From Linyphia triangularis (taxonomy: Eukaryota; Arthropoda; Arachnida; Araneae; Linyphiidae): DNA of 64,000 nt. The stretch is taken from the NCBI GenBank assembly GCA_963978545.1, contig OZ021723.1, positions 10,827,593-10,891,592 on the forward strand, given 5' to 3'. Shown here piece after piece: positions 24,101 through 39,100 of the stretch (positions are counted from its first letter, which is position 1; each line of letters opens with the position of its first letter). Under the pieces are notes generated by a model. The model worked only from the letters and a program-made list of their open reading frames with translations, searched no databases and was not told the origin of the DNA. The position numbers and the translations under genes are program-made.

Positions 24101-27100
24101 ACTGCATATTATACAGTATTTGTAATCAAGCCTTCAGAGTAGATTGGAAGACAGTTTAATTAATAAGTCTTTTGTATTATTATTAGACGAATATGATGAG
24201 TCAAGTACTGCTTCTGGTATATATATTAGAAGGTTTTTTTTTCCCAATTGTAACTTTAAAATTTTCTTTCTTTGAAACCTAAAAAAACATATATTTTTGT
24301 ATGTACTCAATTTGAACATGCACCGTTTGCCAATAAAAAATAATTGGAATTTTTTTTTAATGTATTTATGTTGATAATGCATCCTTGAAAAGTGCTTAAA
24401 AAGCCCTTGAATTTTTGTCTCCTTCAACTGTATGAACCATGAAAAGGATGAGGTCCTTGAATTTTTAAGCGAGAGCTGATAATCTTCATTTTTTCCATTT
24501 CTTCCTCCAATCTCCATTTCCAATGCACGTAAAAAAAATTGACTCCTTTAAGGTCTTCAACTTTGCTGTTTATAGCATTACTATACCATAGGATTGATTC
24601 ATATAAAAGTATTAAAAAAGAATGCCATGACAAATTTGAACAATAATGGTGAAAATTTTGATTTATCATTTGTATTTTTATGTCTAAAGTATGTTACTTT
24701 TTGGTCCTTGAATTTACCTAAGAATGTCATTGAAATCCTTAAATTTTTTTTCTTTAATAAGTGTGGGAACCCTATAATACCATTATACATTTTAATATCA
24801 TTTTACCAATGTCTATTTCTTTGACTTTGAGCCTTCCAAAAAATGGATATCGCCAAAAAAAATCAACAATTTCTTTTTTATCCAAAAGCATTTTCATCAT
24901 CCTATGCTATATATCGAAAGAGTAATTGAAAGTAAAAAAAATCTATAAAAGCAAGAAATGTTTTTGTTCTTATTCTGCTTCTCTTTCCACATGAATTCAC
25001 TAAAGTCTAGTCATTTCTATTTTTTTATTAAATTTTTTATTAACTTTATTTTAAGGCTTTAAAAAAATTAATTAAATTTTTAACTTTATTTTTAGATTAA
25101 TGTAAAAGTAAAGATAATCTGGATGGTTCAGGATTTTCAAATTGTTTTACCTCTGAGCACCCTGAATTCTTTTTTTTTATTTATTTATTATTATTATTAT
25201 TATTATTGTTTCAGATTGACTATAAGCGATTTGATGAAAGCGACATTTATTATTTAAAGCTACCTTCTACGAAACAAGAGCTTGAAAAGTACATCACAAC
25301 CCACTGTCCCCCTACTCCTTTGAAAAACCACAACAACATCATTTCAACCAATGGTCTTGTGTTGAGTTCTAAAGACAGTTTTCATATGGGATCATTGGTT
25401 TGTTCTACAAAATTAACTCAAAATGGTAACTCTTCAGTATCTTTGAATTAATGCAGTATTGTGTATATGATTTACAGGGGTCTCATTCACCCTAAAATTC
25501 CTAATGGTCCTTAAAATTTTGTTTCTCCTTAAAATTTCTAAAATTGTACTTAAATTTTTTTGATAATTCCTAAAAAAAAATTAAAACCCTCGAAAATTTC
25601 CCGATTTTCCTCCAAAACCCAGATAATCATTCAGAGGAGAAAATCTTTTCTGAGATTTTAATTATTATTTATTCAGTTTTTTGAAAATTTGTACTTTTTT
25701 GTTGGCATTGAAACATGCTTTGAAAAGAATTTTCATGTTAGGAGCCTATGCCAACTTTAATAGAAATATCCCAAAAATATTTTTAATTATCCTTAAAAAA
25801 TTTTGAATTTTTTGAAAATTTTTATTAATTGTCCTTAAAAGGTTCCTGAAATTTTTAAAATCATCCCTAAATTTAACCTAATTTTTTTAGAAAACTCACT
25901 GCCCTCTGGATTTAATAAATAACAGGGATGCCAGTTTTCCTCCTTTTTGTTTTTTTATGTAACATTTTCCTCCTCTTTGTCCCTGTCTTGAGAATCTATA
26001 TTTTTCTGATCTGAACCAGTTTTTTCTGCAAAAAGTATGCACGTTTCCTCATATCTAAACAAAAGATTTTCCCTCTTTGCTCCTCTTTCCTCCCAGATTA
26101 CTTCACTAACTCCTAATATTTGAAATGTAATTATTATACAGTATGAGAAATTTCATTGTATCTTTAAAATTATTGAATCATCCTTCCTGCGTACTCTTTT
26201 GTTGAATTTTTGTGTATTCCATCCGTAAGCTTTTTTAACGAATATTTGGATTTCCTCCTTTTTGCTCTCTGATCACTCTCATCCCTGCAATAAACAGTCC
26301 TTTTTAAGTTCTGCCTATTTTGATTTAAAAAGTGTACATAACAGAATGATTACTGAATTTTAAAATTTTTTATTTTGAGGATTGTCTGCAGAGTGGCCGC
26401 AGAATCTGGAACTTGGGGAAATGTCAGGGAATTTTTTTTAAATGTCGTGAAAATCATAAACATTTTCTGTTGTTGTTTTGAAGGTACGTTTCCCCAGTGA
26501 TCTATAATTTGGCGTCATTTTCTCTGAGAATTGTGGTGGTAAGCGTTAGAACAGAAACATGATGTTAATAAATAATTTAAACTTTTCATCACCGCCAAAA
26601 CTATTTTTTAAAAAGTAGGCATGCATGCATGTTCTATTTGATCAGGGTGTCTACACCTCTGGAAAAATTAAGGAAGTTTGAAAAAAAGTTTACCTTAAAG
26701 TCAGGAATTTTTTAGAAATCTACCAGGGAACTTCACTTCCTGAGTTTTGTGGTCACCCTGGTCAGGGAGCTGTTCAAAGTTCTACAAAAGCTGGATAAAG
26801 TTAGCATTTTTGATTATCGAAAAATCCCACCGACATGTTTTAACCTTTCTACACTTGGTATTTTTATTTTCTGTAACATAGAGATTATATAGAAATGTCA
26901 CTAGGGATTATCAAAATATCAAGAAAACTTACCCTAAAAACAGGGAAACACACCAGGGTTTTATTCTAGATTTTACTACCAATCTGAATAAAAATTTTGC
27001 TGAGGTAGCTTACTTAGTAGTATAATGGCTTACTATGGGTTAGCTACAGAAGAATCAAATATAATCTCCTAGGAGCCAATTCAGAATTTCCTTTTGGAGG

Positions 27101-30100
27101 CTGGCGTTAATACGCAAAAATCAGGGTACTGTAGTTATAATTTTTTAATATTTTAAGGTACATTTTGAATCTTTTTAATAACATCCATTCTTTATGTTAT
27201 AACAAGTCTGATATATGTTCCGTTATAGAACTCACTTTTTATTTTCATTTTAGTTGACCTGCTAGGTTTGCTCAAGTGGCGATCAAATCCTGAAAATCTG
27301 AAGAATAATTTGTTGTCTTTGATGAAAGTCGATGGAGAAGAGATTGTCAAAGTCAGTTTGATATAATTTAAATAGTACTCCTGAGAAACTTCCATTATCC
27401 TATATGAATATATTTGCTAATAACCATTTAAATTACAGAGGGAAAAATTCCTAATATTCCTTAAATTTTTGTTTCTCCCTAAAATTCCTTACATTTTTCG
27501 CTAATTCCTAAAAAGAATTAAAAACATGGCAAAGTCCCCAAATTCCTTCTAAAACCTGTTGGAAAACCTTGATATTCCTCCAAAAGAAAATATTTTTTGA
27601 AGTTTTAGTTATTAAAATTTGAATTATTGATAAACTATTTTAAGTTGTAGCGAAACTCAATTTATGTTTTAAAGTTGAAGCAATATTCTTTTCGAAGTAC
27701 TTTGAATGTTGCATGAAAATTAAATAAGTGGATTTAATTAAATTTGCATGTTTGTCAAAATAGTATAATTGTTTGATTATATAACTGTTATTTCCCTAAT
27801 AAGATGTTTGACATTAAAAATTCACAGTTTTTTGCCTGTATTGAAACAAGCTTTGATAAGAATATATTTATGTTAGGAGATTCTGTCATCTTTTAAAGGA
27901 ATATCCCTAAAATTTTTCAAATTATCCTTAAATTTTTTTAAATTAACCCTAATTTTTTTAGATGATCCTTAAAATGTGCCTAAAGTTTTTTTTTTGTAAT
28001 TATTCCTAAAATGTTTGAAATTATCCCCAAAATTCCTACCTAAATTTTTTTAGAAAACTCACTGCGTACCCTGAAATTAGATATTAGTTTATAACAGCAA
28101 TTTCCTTATAGTGGAGTTATATTATCCATTATAATTTTATTATAGGAGATAATGCATGGTAAAGAATGGCCATGCATGATAAAATCCCATGTCAAATATG
28201 GATCAGAATAGCCCTGCTAAGGCATTTGGTTTAGAAAATCTCTGTACCAACCAGTCTGAGTCAAATATTTTTGACATTATACATCTTGAATCACTTAAGG
28301 GGATTTGGTATCACTTATTTTCACAAAAAATAATAAAAATATCAATTTTCTATTTTTTGCGTGTTTATAATCTTTGAAACCTTCTCCTTATTCTGGCGAG
28401 TTTTTGAGCTGATCCGATAACTGCAATTGCAGAAAAACTATATTTCTTTGGAGAATTTAGCATTGCTGCAATAGCTCCATTGATGTTTCGAACGCATTTT
28501 TCTCAGTTCGTGATTTTTGAAATTCCCACCTTACTCAAAATGCTAAAACTTCGGCAAATATGAATGAAATTACTTGAATTTTTTTTTTTTTTTTTTTCAT
28601 TCTTAACATCTATTTGACAAAAATAGGCATGGTTTTTTTTTTTTACAAATTTAAATTTTGAAAAATACCCGTTTTTTTACGCTTTTTTTACATATAGGTA
28701 CAGTAATTATGGTTTTTCTCAAAAACTGTTTTACTTATTCTAAATCCAATGCCTAAAAAGTTAGAGAATATTACCAGGAACATTTTTTTACAAAAATCCT
28801 GAAAAAATATTAAAAAATGAAAAAGAACATAGAATTTGAAATTTGATGAATTTTTTTTAAATTTTGAAAATTTAGAACATTATGTGAACTTTTTTTAAAT
28901 AAAATTTAGTTTTTACTTAGTAATACTTCCAAAAATGCAATAATTATAATTTTAAAGGCTTAAATTAAAAAAAAAAGTTTGAAGGGTACCAAGTCCCCTT
29001 AGAGATTAAAATAATTAGAAATTATTTTTTAATATAAAGTGTTTATATGTTTGTGAAAGAGATAACTTGTTTGTGATCAGTTTATTGAATTTCCTTTGTG
29101 GATTTAAAACAAACTGTTGACAAAAATTTAATTGTCAGACAGATTTTTTGATTACATCACATAAATGTTTCTAGAGGTTTAATAACACAAAGGGTTTCTT
29201 TTAAATTTAACCTTACATTTTATTTCCAGTTTCTGCAGGATACTTTGGATGCACTCTTTAACATTCTTATGCAGAATTCAGATTCTGAACTTTATGACAA
29301 CTTAGTATTTGAAGCATTGGTAAGTATGTCTATTATTCGTGGTGTACTTTTTTTAAAAATATTTAATACTTTACTCAAGTTTTATTTTAAGTTGGTTACA
29401 TTTTTAAATCCTTTTTATTAACTTCGATTTTGTGGGGGAGGGGGTTGGCTGTGTATGTCGATGGTGGAAAATCTGCGAAGGCCTAATTAACCCCTGTGCT
29501 TTCATCCAATCAGGCTGAAACTTGGCAGATAGATTCGATATCGATGACAATGCATTCTATCACATTTTGGGGACTGTCACTAAAAGGTCACTTTTACGGA
29601 ATACTAATAAACCAACTTGCTGTTAGCAAGTCACGCTGATATAGCATTTAGCCGACCATTGAAGAAACTCTTTCCTGTTGCCAAATTTTTTTTAATAAAT
29701 AAATAATACAAATTTTTAATCATAATAAATAAAAGATGTTTGGAAGTGAGTGCATAAATTCACATTCATTTTTAATAAATAAATTTTGAGACGTTTGCCA
29801 ATGGTGCTCATTTTGCTGATAGAAATGTTTTTTATATTTAAAACAAAATTAGATGCAAACAACAAGCACATACTGTTTACAGATTTGGCGCTGTGTTAAT
29901 GAATATCAAAATTGGCAATGTACATAAAGGATTTATATTAAAAAATTGGTTTTTATGGGTTATATTATTAAACATTTACATTTGATATTGGTTACATTTT
30001 ATAGAGTGGTTTACATTAAAAAAAAAAAAAAAATTCAGCACTTTATTCAAGTTCTATTTTATAGTTAAAGTCTTTATTTATTTCATGGAAATCTTAATCT

Positions 30101-33100
30101 GAACACCTTCATTGGAGTTGTTTGAAACTGTGCTTATTAGTAATTTGTATAATCTTGCAACTAGTAAATTTATAATCAGTTTTTATTTATTTAATTATTT
30201 ATTTACAGATATTCATCATTAGCTTGGTTTCAGATAGAAAATATCATCACTTTAGACCTATTTTAGATTTATACATTAAGAAAGATTTCAGTGCCACTTT
30301 GACGTACAAGTATGATTTGATGTTCTTATTCACTTTGCTGTTATATTTTATGTACCTTTTCCAGCTAAAAGCAAACTATGGATTCCTTTTATATTTATGT
30401 TCAATTTTAAAAAGAGAAATAGAGAACAAAATTTTGTTTCCAGTATAACTTTATTCTAGCTACTGAAACAGTTTTTATCTTTAATGTGACTAGTTTCTTT
30501 TTACTTTCAATTACACATGTTTACATAAAGTAATGAAAGTATAGCAATTGGTCCAAAAAAAAAAAAAAAAAAAAATTTAATATTTCTTCACATTTTGCAA
30601 CATCCTGAATTCAAAATAGTGGTATAGAGAAAATGCCTCTCTGTGTGTTCCTCGGCCAAACTCCCGAACAAGTTGATCTACGATTTTAAAATTTTGTGTG
30701 CGGGTTAGTGGTGGTCAAGTGACCTACCAATAAAGTTTTCGTCAAAATCGTGCATGCGTATAAGGTTGAAATCATGAAAAAAAAATGTTTTCCAGCAACT
30801 GCTAAAAAACGACTCTAAAGATTTTGATTAAAATATCTGTGCCAATGCCTCTTATGGTATTCTAATTGTTCCCACCTTCGAAATTCCATAGAAATATTAA
30901 AAAAGCGTAAAAAGTTGAAAAACGAGTGCCTTTAACACAGAGCTCTCTGCCCTTGAGAATTGCCCTTCGACGATTGATTTTTTTTTCTGCTTCACCCACA
31001 AGAAAGGACAATGTAATATCTATCTAATAACAATGCCAATTTGGCTTGTTTTTTGCCCATGTAAAAATTATCGTCAAAAATAATTCCAAACTGGCAATTT
31101 TTATTTAATTGAGTGCAAATATGGAATCAGTAAATAACACCTCAAATTTTAAGACAATGACCAATATTATAGTGCAATTGAAAGTTGTGCAATGTTCCAC
31201 ATCTCTAGATTTTTTAGCTTGCCCTTATGCATTTAACATTGGATTATCAAAACTAAGCTTATAATTAGTACAATACTATATTCAAATGATTAACTGCATG
31301 CAGGGTGTGTTGTTTTCAGAAATAATTATGTTGCTGTAAATGTGAACTCAAAAAGGCTGTCTAAATTATATTACTTGATCAAAGTTTATTAACTTTATGT
31401 GTATGTAGTTCAGATTTTAATAAATGTTCCTATCCATCCAAATGTAAGTTTAATTTGTTTAATTTCAATTTTCAGTAAGTTGATTGTAGTTCTGAAGTAC
31501 TATGTAGACAGTGCTCTTCAAAAAGAAATCCACGAAACTCTTCTGCGCACTATGAAGTCAATAGAATATATTTTCAAATTTATAGTGAGGTCTCGTCAAC
31601 TGTTTGCTGCGTATGTATTAGATTTCTTCTTTATTAGCACTACTATCTAAAGAGTTGTGTTCTAGACCATTTTAATAACATTTGTTCGATTCTTTTGTTT
31701 ATTATACTGTATATAAAAGTGTTATTTATTAAAATAATTCCAAAATATTACATTTTTGTTTTCATGCATCATGTTGACTCATATTTTTTTGCATGTCTAA
31801 ATTGATCATAATTGCACCCGATATTGTATACTGCCTAATCGAACAGGCTAAGATGTAATTCAAAGTGGCCACAGAACCTGAAAATCAGGGAAAATGTCAG
31901 GGAGCTTTCCGATTCTGAAAAAAATCAGAGAAATGTCAGGGAAATTTTTAAAATTTCATAAAAATGAGGGAAATTTTCTTTCTTCTGAAGATTTGTTTCC
32001 GTATTTTGACACCATTCACTCGGAGATTTGTGGTTAGAAGTTTATTGTTTCTTAATAATTTAAGGTTTTCATTACCACCAAAACTATTTTTTGAAAAATT
32101 GGCATGTTATCTCTTTAGCATACATATTCTATTTGATCAGGGAGTTTACACACTGGAAAAATTGAGGGAATTTGGAAAAAAAAAAATTGTAAAATCAGAG
32201 AATTTTTTAGAAATCTATCAGGAAATTATCAGGGAACTTTTTTTCCTGAATTTTGTGGCCACCCTGTAATTCGTTCTGACGTTTCTTGATAGTTAACCCC
32301 TTGGGTACAGATTTATTTGGGAAAATTCTTGCGTTTTGAACGTTTGGTTCAAAACAATAAAGGAACTTTAAAGGAATGCAGCCAAACAAATTAGTTTTTT
32401 AAAGTATAGGTAAACCAACCGATGTTTGACTTAACCAATCATGGCTCTTGTGGCATTAAAATCCATCCAATCAACCTAGTTTGAATGACGAATTAGGTTC
32501 GTCATTATTAACAGGCAAAACAAGTGCATGACGAGTCTCAGCCGTCAAATGTACCCAAAGGGTTAACATATAATATTTCAAAAAGGATTGTAAAATTGGT
32601 GTTGTCTGAAGTTTAGCCATTTTGAACTTTTTGGACATTGACCAGTCAAAGGAGAGGATTAGCCAAGGGCAGATTGTTTAATCCTCTCTTTGGACTGGTC
32701 AAAAGAAAGGATTAAATTCTTTAATTCCATATTGTTTAAGATTAATTTATTTGATTAATTTACAAAGTAACTAATTTTGATAACTGGTTATCCACTTCTC
32801 GAAATAAACTTTCAGCTTTGCATGTACATTTACGACGTATAAAATCAATTTGAATGTTATTTATACTTTGTCTTTTTAATTTATAATTTAAGTGTATTGT
32901 TATTTTTATCTGCTAATAATAGATCTGATAAGATTTTGCTCACTTTAATTGTTTCACTCAGTTATGATTACCTTATAATTTATTTTTTATGTGTTAAATA
33001 TCCAATATAAAAGCATTTAATTTATTGTAGATGTTACATATTTGATTGGTTATAAAGAAAACGGTTCTTTGATGTTACATTTTTATTTCTGCTTCAGTTT

Positions 33101-36100
33101 GAATGAAGATAAAGGAAGGGAGGAGTTCGAAATTTCACTGAAGAAACTTCTGGAATCCATCACCGCCATGATGTTATATGATACAGATTCTACTTTGCTC
33201 GTCCAAGGAGCTTGTTTGAAGTATTTTCCTTTCACTATACCGGACATATTGTCAGTTTTCGATGGATTAGAGCTCAGGTACATGAAATATAATTTAATCT
33301 TGACTTTTAAGTTAAAATAATAAAATGGGTTTCCTAATTGATGCATTGATTTAATGGTGAAAACTGAGTGTCTGCTTTGTACGATGCAGGTTTAAATGTT
33401 AAGGTGATTTTAAAAAACTGCCAATTAGTTTTTATTTCTATATATTTTTCTATATAATACTTTTTTGATGTCTCATTTGTAAATTTTGAATGATTTTATC
33501 AGAGCTGTTCAAATCTTCAATTGTATCCTTCCTATTTTAAATTTGCATCTTTTAGGTAACATTCAATTTTTCAAATTTATAGGCTATTTGTATAAAAGTT
33601 GTATTGCAATATAAGTACAGTAGATTATCTCAAATCCAGAATCGCCTAGACACTTCTGGATTTTGGATAATTCCAGATTTTGGAACATATCATTGTTCAT
33701 ACACAGAATCAATGAAATAAAACATATAAATGAAATAAACTAAGAAAAATTCTTATATAACTTGATGTGGTTTTGAAAAACATTTGTTTTAAGGTTGTTT
33801 TAATAGTTTCGACTTGAGTCTAAACTTTTCTCCTTGAATCCCCATTTTTTTTCGATACTGAAATTATGTCTTAACTCTAATCCTTTAATTGCAGTGCCTA
33901 ATACTTCCAACTAATTGTTCCCAGGTAATTTTATCCTTAACTACTTCGTTTTCGCTGTCATAACTTTTGGCTACGAAAAAACTTTTGTTATTTTCTATTT
34001 TTTTTATAATTATTATTATTATTTTAAGATAGCAGTCCTGAAAAAGGTCCTGATCTTAGATATTTCCGGATTTTGGAAGTCCGGATTTCAGATATTTTAC
34101 TGTATTTATTTAAAAATTTCAAAATCTTGATTGATAACGTAATTTGAAAATTATTTATAACGGAATTCATAAAAGCTTTCTACCAAAGTAGGAGTTGCTC
34201 TTTTTTTTTATTTCTAAGTTAAACTCTATTCATTGTAAGTGTAAGTTTCTGTCTTGTATCACTGTATTTTTCGTTAATGTTTATATTGATTTTTTTTTTT
34301 TTTTTACTTTTCTAATGGTTTACTTTTTTTTTATGGAAATTGTCAACAGTCATATCCTAGTCAAGCTAATCAATAATGTTCCTAAAGTCCGTCTAACCAA
34401 GCAAAAGATGATGTGTGTAAATGATTTAATTCACAGTGAATTGTTTCGAATACCAGGTGAGCTGCATTTTTCACTTACAAATTTGAATTTGGTTTTATAA
34501 TTGTATGAAATGGATTTTTAAGTATTAAATCTTAAATGCAGTTTAAATCGTTAATTTGAAAACAAGTACATTTTGGAAAGGAGACATCTTTCAGGAACAG
34601 GCACTGAATTCTGTTCCAGAAGGGTTGCAGCAAGACTAATTTACAAGGAGGTAGTTCAGAATTATATATCAAAATTTATCATCACTAGTCTCCAAATGCA
34701 ACAAAATTTCTTCATTTGGCTGACATTCTTTTTCAATGATTTTCATTTTGAACCAATTCTTGGACATTGCATCAGCTATGGCTATGTTCTGAATTTTATA
34801 TTTTAAAAGTGTTTAACTTTAAAAGTATATTTTCTTTAAACAAAATTTTAACTGGCACCATCTTAAAGTTAAACACTTAAGAAAGCATGGAGGAAAATTA
34901 AACTTTTTTAATTTCATTTCACATGGTATTAAAAGTGTGTCCTAAAATAAATATCTTAACCATTGAATTCATTCATGAAATTGTCTATTCTGTTGATGAT
35001 TTTTTTTTTATTTAAAAAAAAAAAAAATTGGTTGTGAATTAAATATTAAAACAACCATTTTTCTTTTAGAATGTCGAATAGTTCTCCTTCCAATGATCTG
35101 CAATCAAATCAAACTCTTATTGGAACGCAATGACGAAATGGAGCTGTGCGTTAAAATCATCAGTGATATAATGACTTCTCTTTATGGACGAGAACTGGGT
35201 GCGACGCATAACGATATTTCTGAAATCATGCTCTCAATTTTAAGGACTATTATTCAATGTGTTGTTGAACGCAAATGTTCCTCGATGGTAAGATTTTGCT
35301 CTTTTATGATTGTAATAATCTTTCTTTAAATGCAACAATGGATTCTTGTATATTGGCCTCAAGCTTTCCTTTTTTTTTTTTTTAATTTTAATTTTTAGGT
35401 TTCAAGTTTTGTGCTACCAAAGGTTAATTTCCAGATTCATTTATTTAAAAAAAAAAAAGTTTTTTATTGCCAAAGTGCCTTGTTTTGACTGAAATCCTGT
35501 CTTAGAAGCAAAACAATCACCTATCATACAAGAGAACTCTGGTTTGATACCATGTATCATTCATGTATCCTGTAGCATTCTGCTTCCATAATAAAGTAGA
35601 GACTATGATGTTTGTGACTAATAAACTTGTTAATTGTCAGGCTTTCTATTGGAAGTTTTCTAGGTTTGTACCCATTCAAGACACAGATGTGTTGTTATTT
35701 TTAAATACCTTCTAAAGAAGAAGGCATTCCCCTCTTGAAAGTAGCACTACTTTCAGCAGTGTAGATTTTGTAATGATGTTTTAGTGAAGAATGATCATAA
35801 TGCAATTCTTGCGCAATGAAAAACGCAATACAATAAACAAATGTCTTGGGAAAAAAAGGCTTTTCAGGATCCTCAATACTGGGAAAAAATTTTATATGCT
35901 TATTTCCATTTTTTTGTTCTTCAAATTATAATTGTTAATATTTCATAATTTAGTTAAGAAATCTAATGAAACTATTATAATTAAGGATACATATGTATAT
36001 TCTCAGAAACAATATGCCTTTTCTCTAATCCTCATTTAATTAAATTACTCCATTTTTTATATATATATACTATATATACAGTACAGCAGTAAAGATTTTT

Positions 36101-39100
36101 CTTTTTGGGACTAAGGTAGAAAGTCACTGTACTCTCAAATCATTCTTTCCAGTTTTATTTTCATCTATATTTCTGTATTTTTTTTTAAATGTTAGGATTT
36201 TTTTTATCAGTTTTTATTGTAATTATGCCATTGAGTATGTTAAGTGTTATAATAATAGTTTTATGATATTTAATTGTTCATGTGTGGTTTGCAATGCTTT
36301 TTTTTCACTGATTTAGTTCTTTTTAGGGAGACATGGTGGCTACTCTAATTGCAATACTTCGCCAGATGACTCCTTATCACTACAATCAGTACATAAATAA
36401 GTTCCAAACAAAAACGGATCTTTTGGATTTCATTATGGAAATTTTGCTCGTGTTTCGAGATTTGTTTAATAAAGCAGTCTATCCTGCTGACTGGAATGAA
36501 ATGATCATGCTTCAAAACAGGTGGGCTTAACTTTCTTTATATATTTTTTCCAAATATTCTTTATATATATATTCTTTCTTAAAATACATTTTACTTTCAA
36601 ATTTATTTATGCTACAAACAGACTTTAATTTAATGATAATTGGGTATATATTTTTATTAGTTTCTTAATATTTCATACTAAAAAAAAAGTTTGAAATTTG
36701 TCATTACTGTTATGGTTATTCAGATACTTATCTTTAGGTTAAAAGAAATGTATTATTGAAGTAGATGCTTTGTAAAGAACTTTCATATTTACATAATCTG
36801 TTCTATTTCACCCAGTTTTTGCTCTTTAATTGATTAAATTACACATAAGGCTATTATTCTTTAATTGCACAATCATTGAATTATTGCAAAAATCAATACA
36901 AATAATTTTAGTAAGGAGAATGTAACATGTAATTTTACATATTACAAAGCTTCATTCAATTTGTTAGTTTAATTTATTAACATGAATGTTCTGAAACAAA
37001 AATTATTACATGCTGACATTTTTTCATCATGCAGTCAAACCTTGTTAATGTGAAGTTGATGGGGCTGCTAAAATTTTTCACGTGAACTGAATTTCGTGTA
37101 AACCACGTAAAAACTTTTTCATCGAATTAATGCAGATATAAACTTATAGGTGTATTTAATACTGTTATTTTTTTAGACATTTACATAACAGGGCTTGTAT
37201 TTAATACAATAGTTTAACAAGATACACATTAGAAAAAGAAGAAAAAAATCAATGTATTTACAGTAACTTATTATTTAAAGAAGTCTAGTATTGATTTTTA
37301 CTTTAAGTTTTTCATATTTTTTTTTTTTTTTAAATGTGTCTTTTTTTCTTCTAAATTAATTAAAGCACACAAGGTATTGTTTTGCTGCCTGAGGAAATAT
37401 TGCATGGTGTTTCATCTAAAAAAAAGTTTTTTAAAGAGCAATTCTTTTTCTCCATCTTAAGCAGTACTTCATTGTGTGAGATTTCGTGTTAAACGAATAA
37501 GTTTAAGCTTCATTGTACGGAGGACTGCTTTTACTCTGCGTTAAATGGGATTGCATGTTAAGCGATTTTGTTTAAATGGAGTTCGATTATTTGTATTTGC
37601 AGGGCTGCCACAGGCGACTAAAAAGGCTACTAAAGCAACTATTTTAGTGGCCAGGTGACTATAGCTACTATTTCAATGAAAAAAGGGCCCAAAACAACTA
37701 TTTTAAGCAAAACCTTCAACTATTTTTGGGCTAAGGCGACTATTTTTTATGAAATTACAGTCCGATAGTAGAACAAACAAAAAAAATGTGTTTTCTTCTC
37801 TTGTTAAAAAAGTCGCCTAACTTTTCCAAGGTAGTTGTAGTATTAAGTATAAGAAATCCTTGTTATTTTCCCAAGTCAATCACTAGGTACTGAAAATCAC
37901 AAAATAGGAGAAGCATATTATATGACATTTTGCATCCACACATCACTTATCATTATAATATATAAGCAAAGCTCCGAAGTGGAAGTTATTTGTATGTGAA
38001 ACAAGACGGTTGTGAAAAGCAAGCTTTCGTTTCTTTGACCTAACATATAGGGAATGAAATCCACTCTAAAAATCACACATGATATAGCTCTGAGGATATG
38101 CCGATTTCGTCGTTTTTGACCAAAATTTCCTGAGATCAATGCAAATCCACATTAAAATTTCTTGGGGATGCATGTGTGTCATGGGCTTGCTTAAAAGTCT
38201 GATCGCCATGGATCCTTGCCTGCATTCAGAATTCCCAAAACCTCCGATAAAATGACCACTTTTATCACTGCTTCCTTTAATGTTTGTCTCTATCATACAT
38301 ATTTATGTTAGTATGTGATTGTTAATTTCATTTATTGTTACGCCGATACAATGGCCGCTATTGCCGAGATTTAGGCTTATATGCCGGGTGATCGCCGAGA
38401 TTTACATTGTTGTGACGGACATTTTTGCAGCATATTACACTGATGTAATAGACCCATTGCGAGATTTGCATTGGTATAGAAGGTTGTTTTCAGATTATCT
38501 GGCGCCGTCAGCAACACAAGGGCTATAATGCTCCGAAACATTCGTCATTTGACAAGCCAACATACATTTACAAACACCCATGCCTTACACGGAACTCGAA
38601 CCCGCAACCTCGCGGTCTAGAAGCTAGCACGCTAACTACTATACCGTTTGGACAACTCTGTATGGAAGGTACTATCGTTTATATTTACACTGAAGTGATA
38701 GTCATTTTCGCCAAAGGTTACGCTAATTTTAAAATTTAACAGCTGCTTTTCCCGATATATTGTGCAGCCATTTTGGTGCTGATGCTATAACTGCTGAAAT
38801 TTGAGATGTTGTAATGGGGGCTTCCGTCAAGACTTCCTTTGATGTTATAGACGTGATGTGTGTCGGTGTGAGGATCGATTTCGCCGTGTAGGTCAATCGA
38901 TGAAGGACGACAAAAATTTTAATATTGTAGCTAAGTTTGTAAAAAATAATTTTAATTTCAAAGTAATTTATTTAATTACTTTGAAAGCTGCTTAAAAAAA
39001 TTAAAAATCCACCTTTTATTGTCAATACAGTATAATTGTTTAAACTTGAAACTTTTTTTTGCCAAAAAGTTGTTTGACTTTGGGAAATATCAAAAAAATT

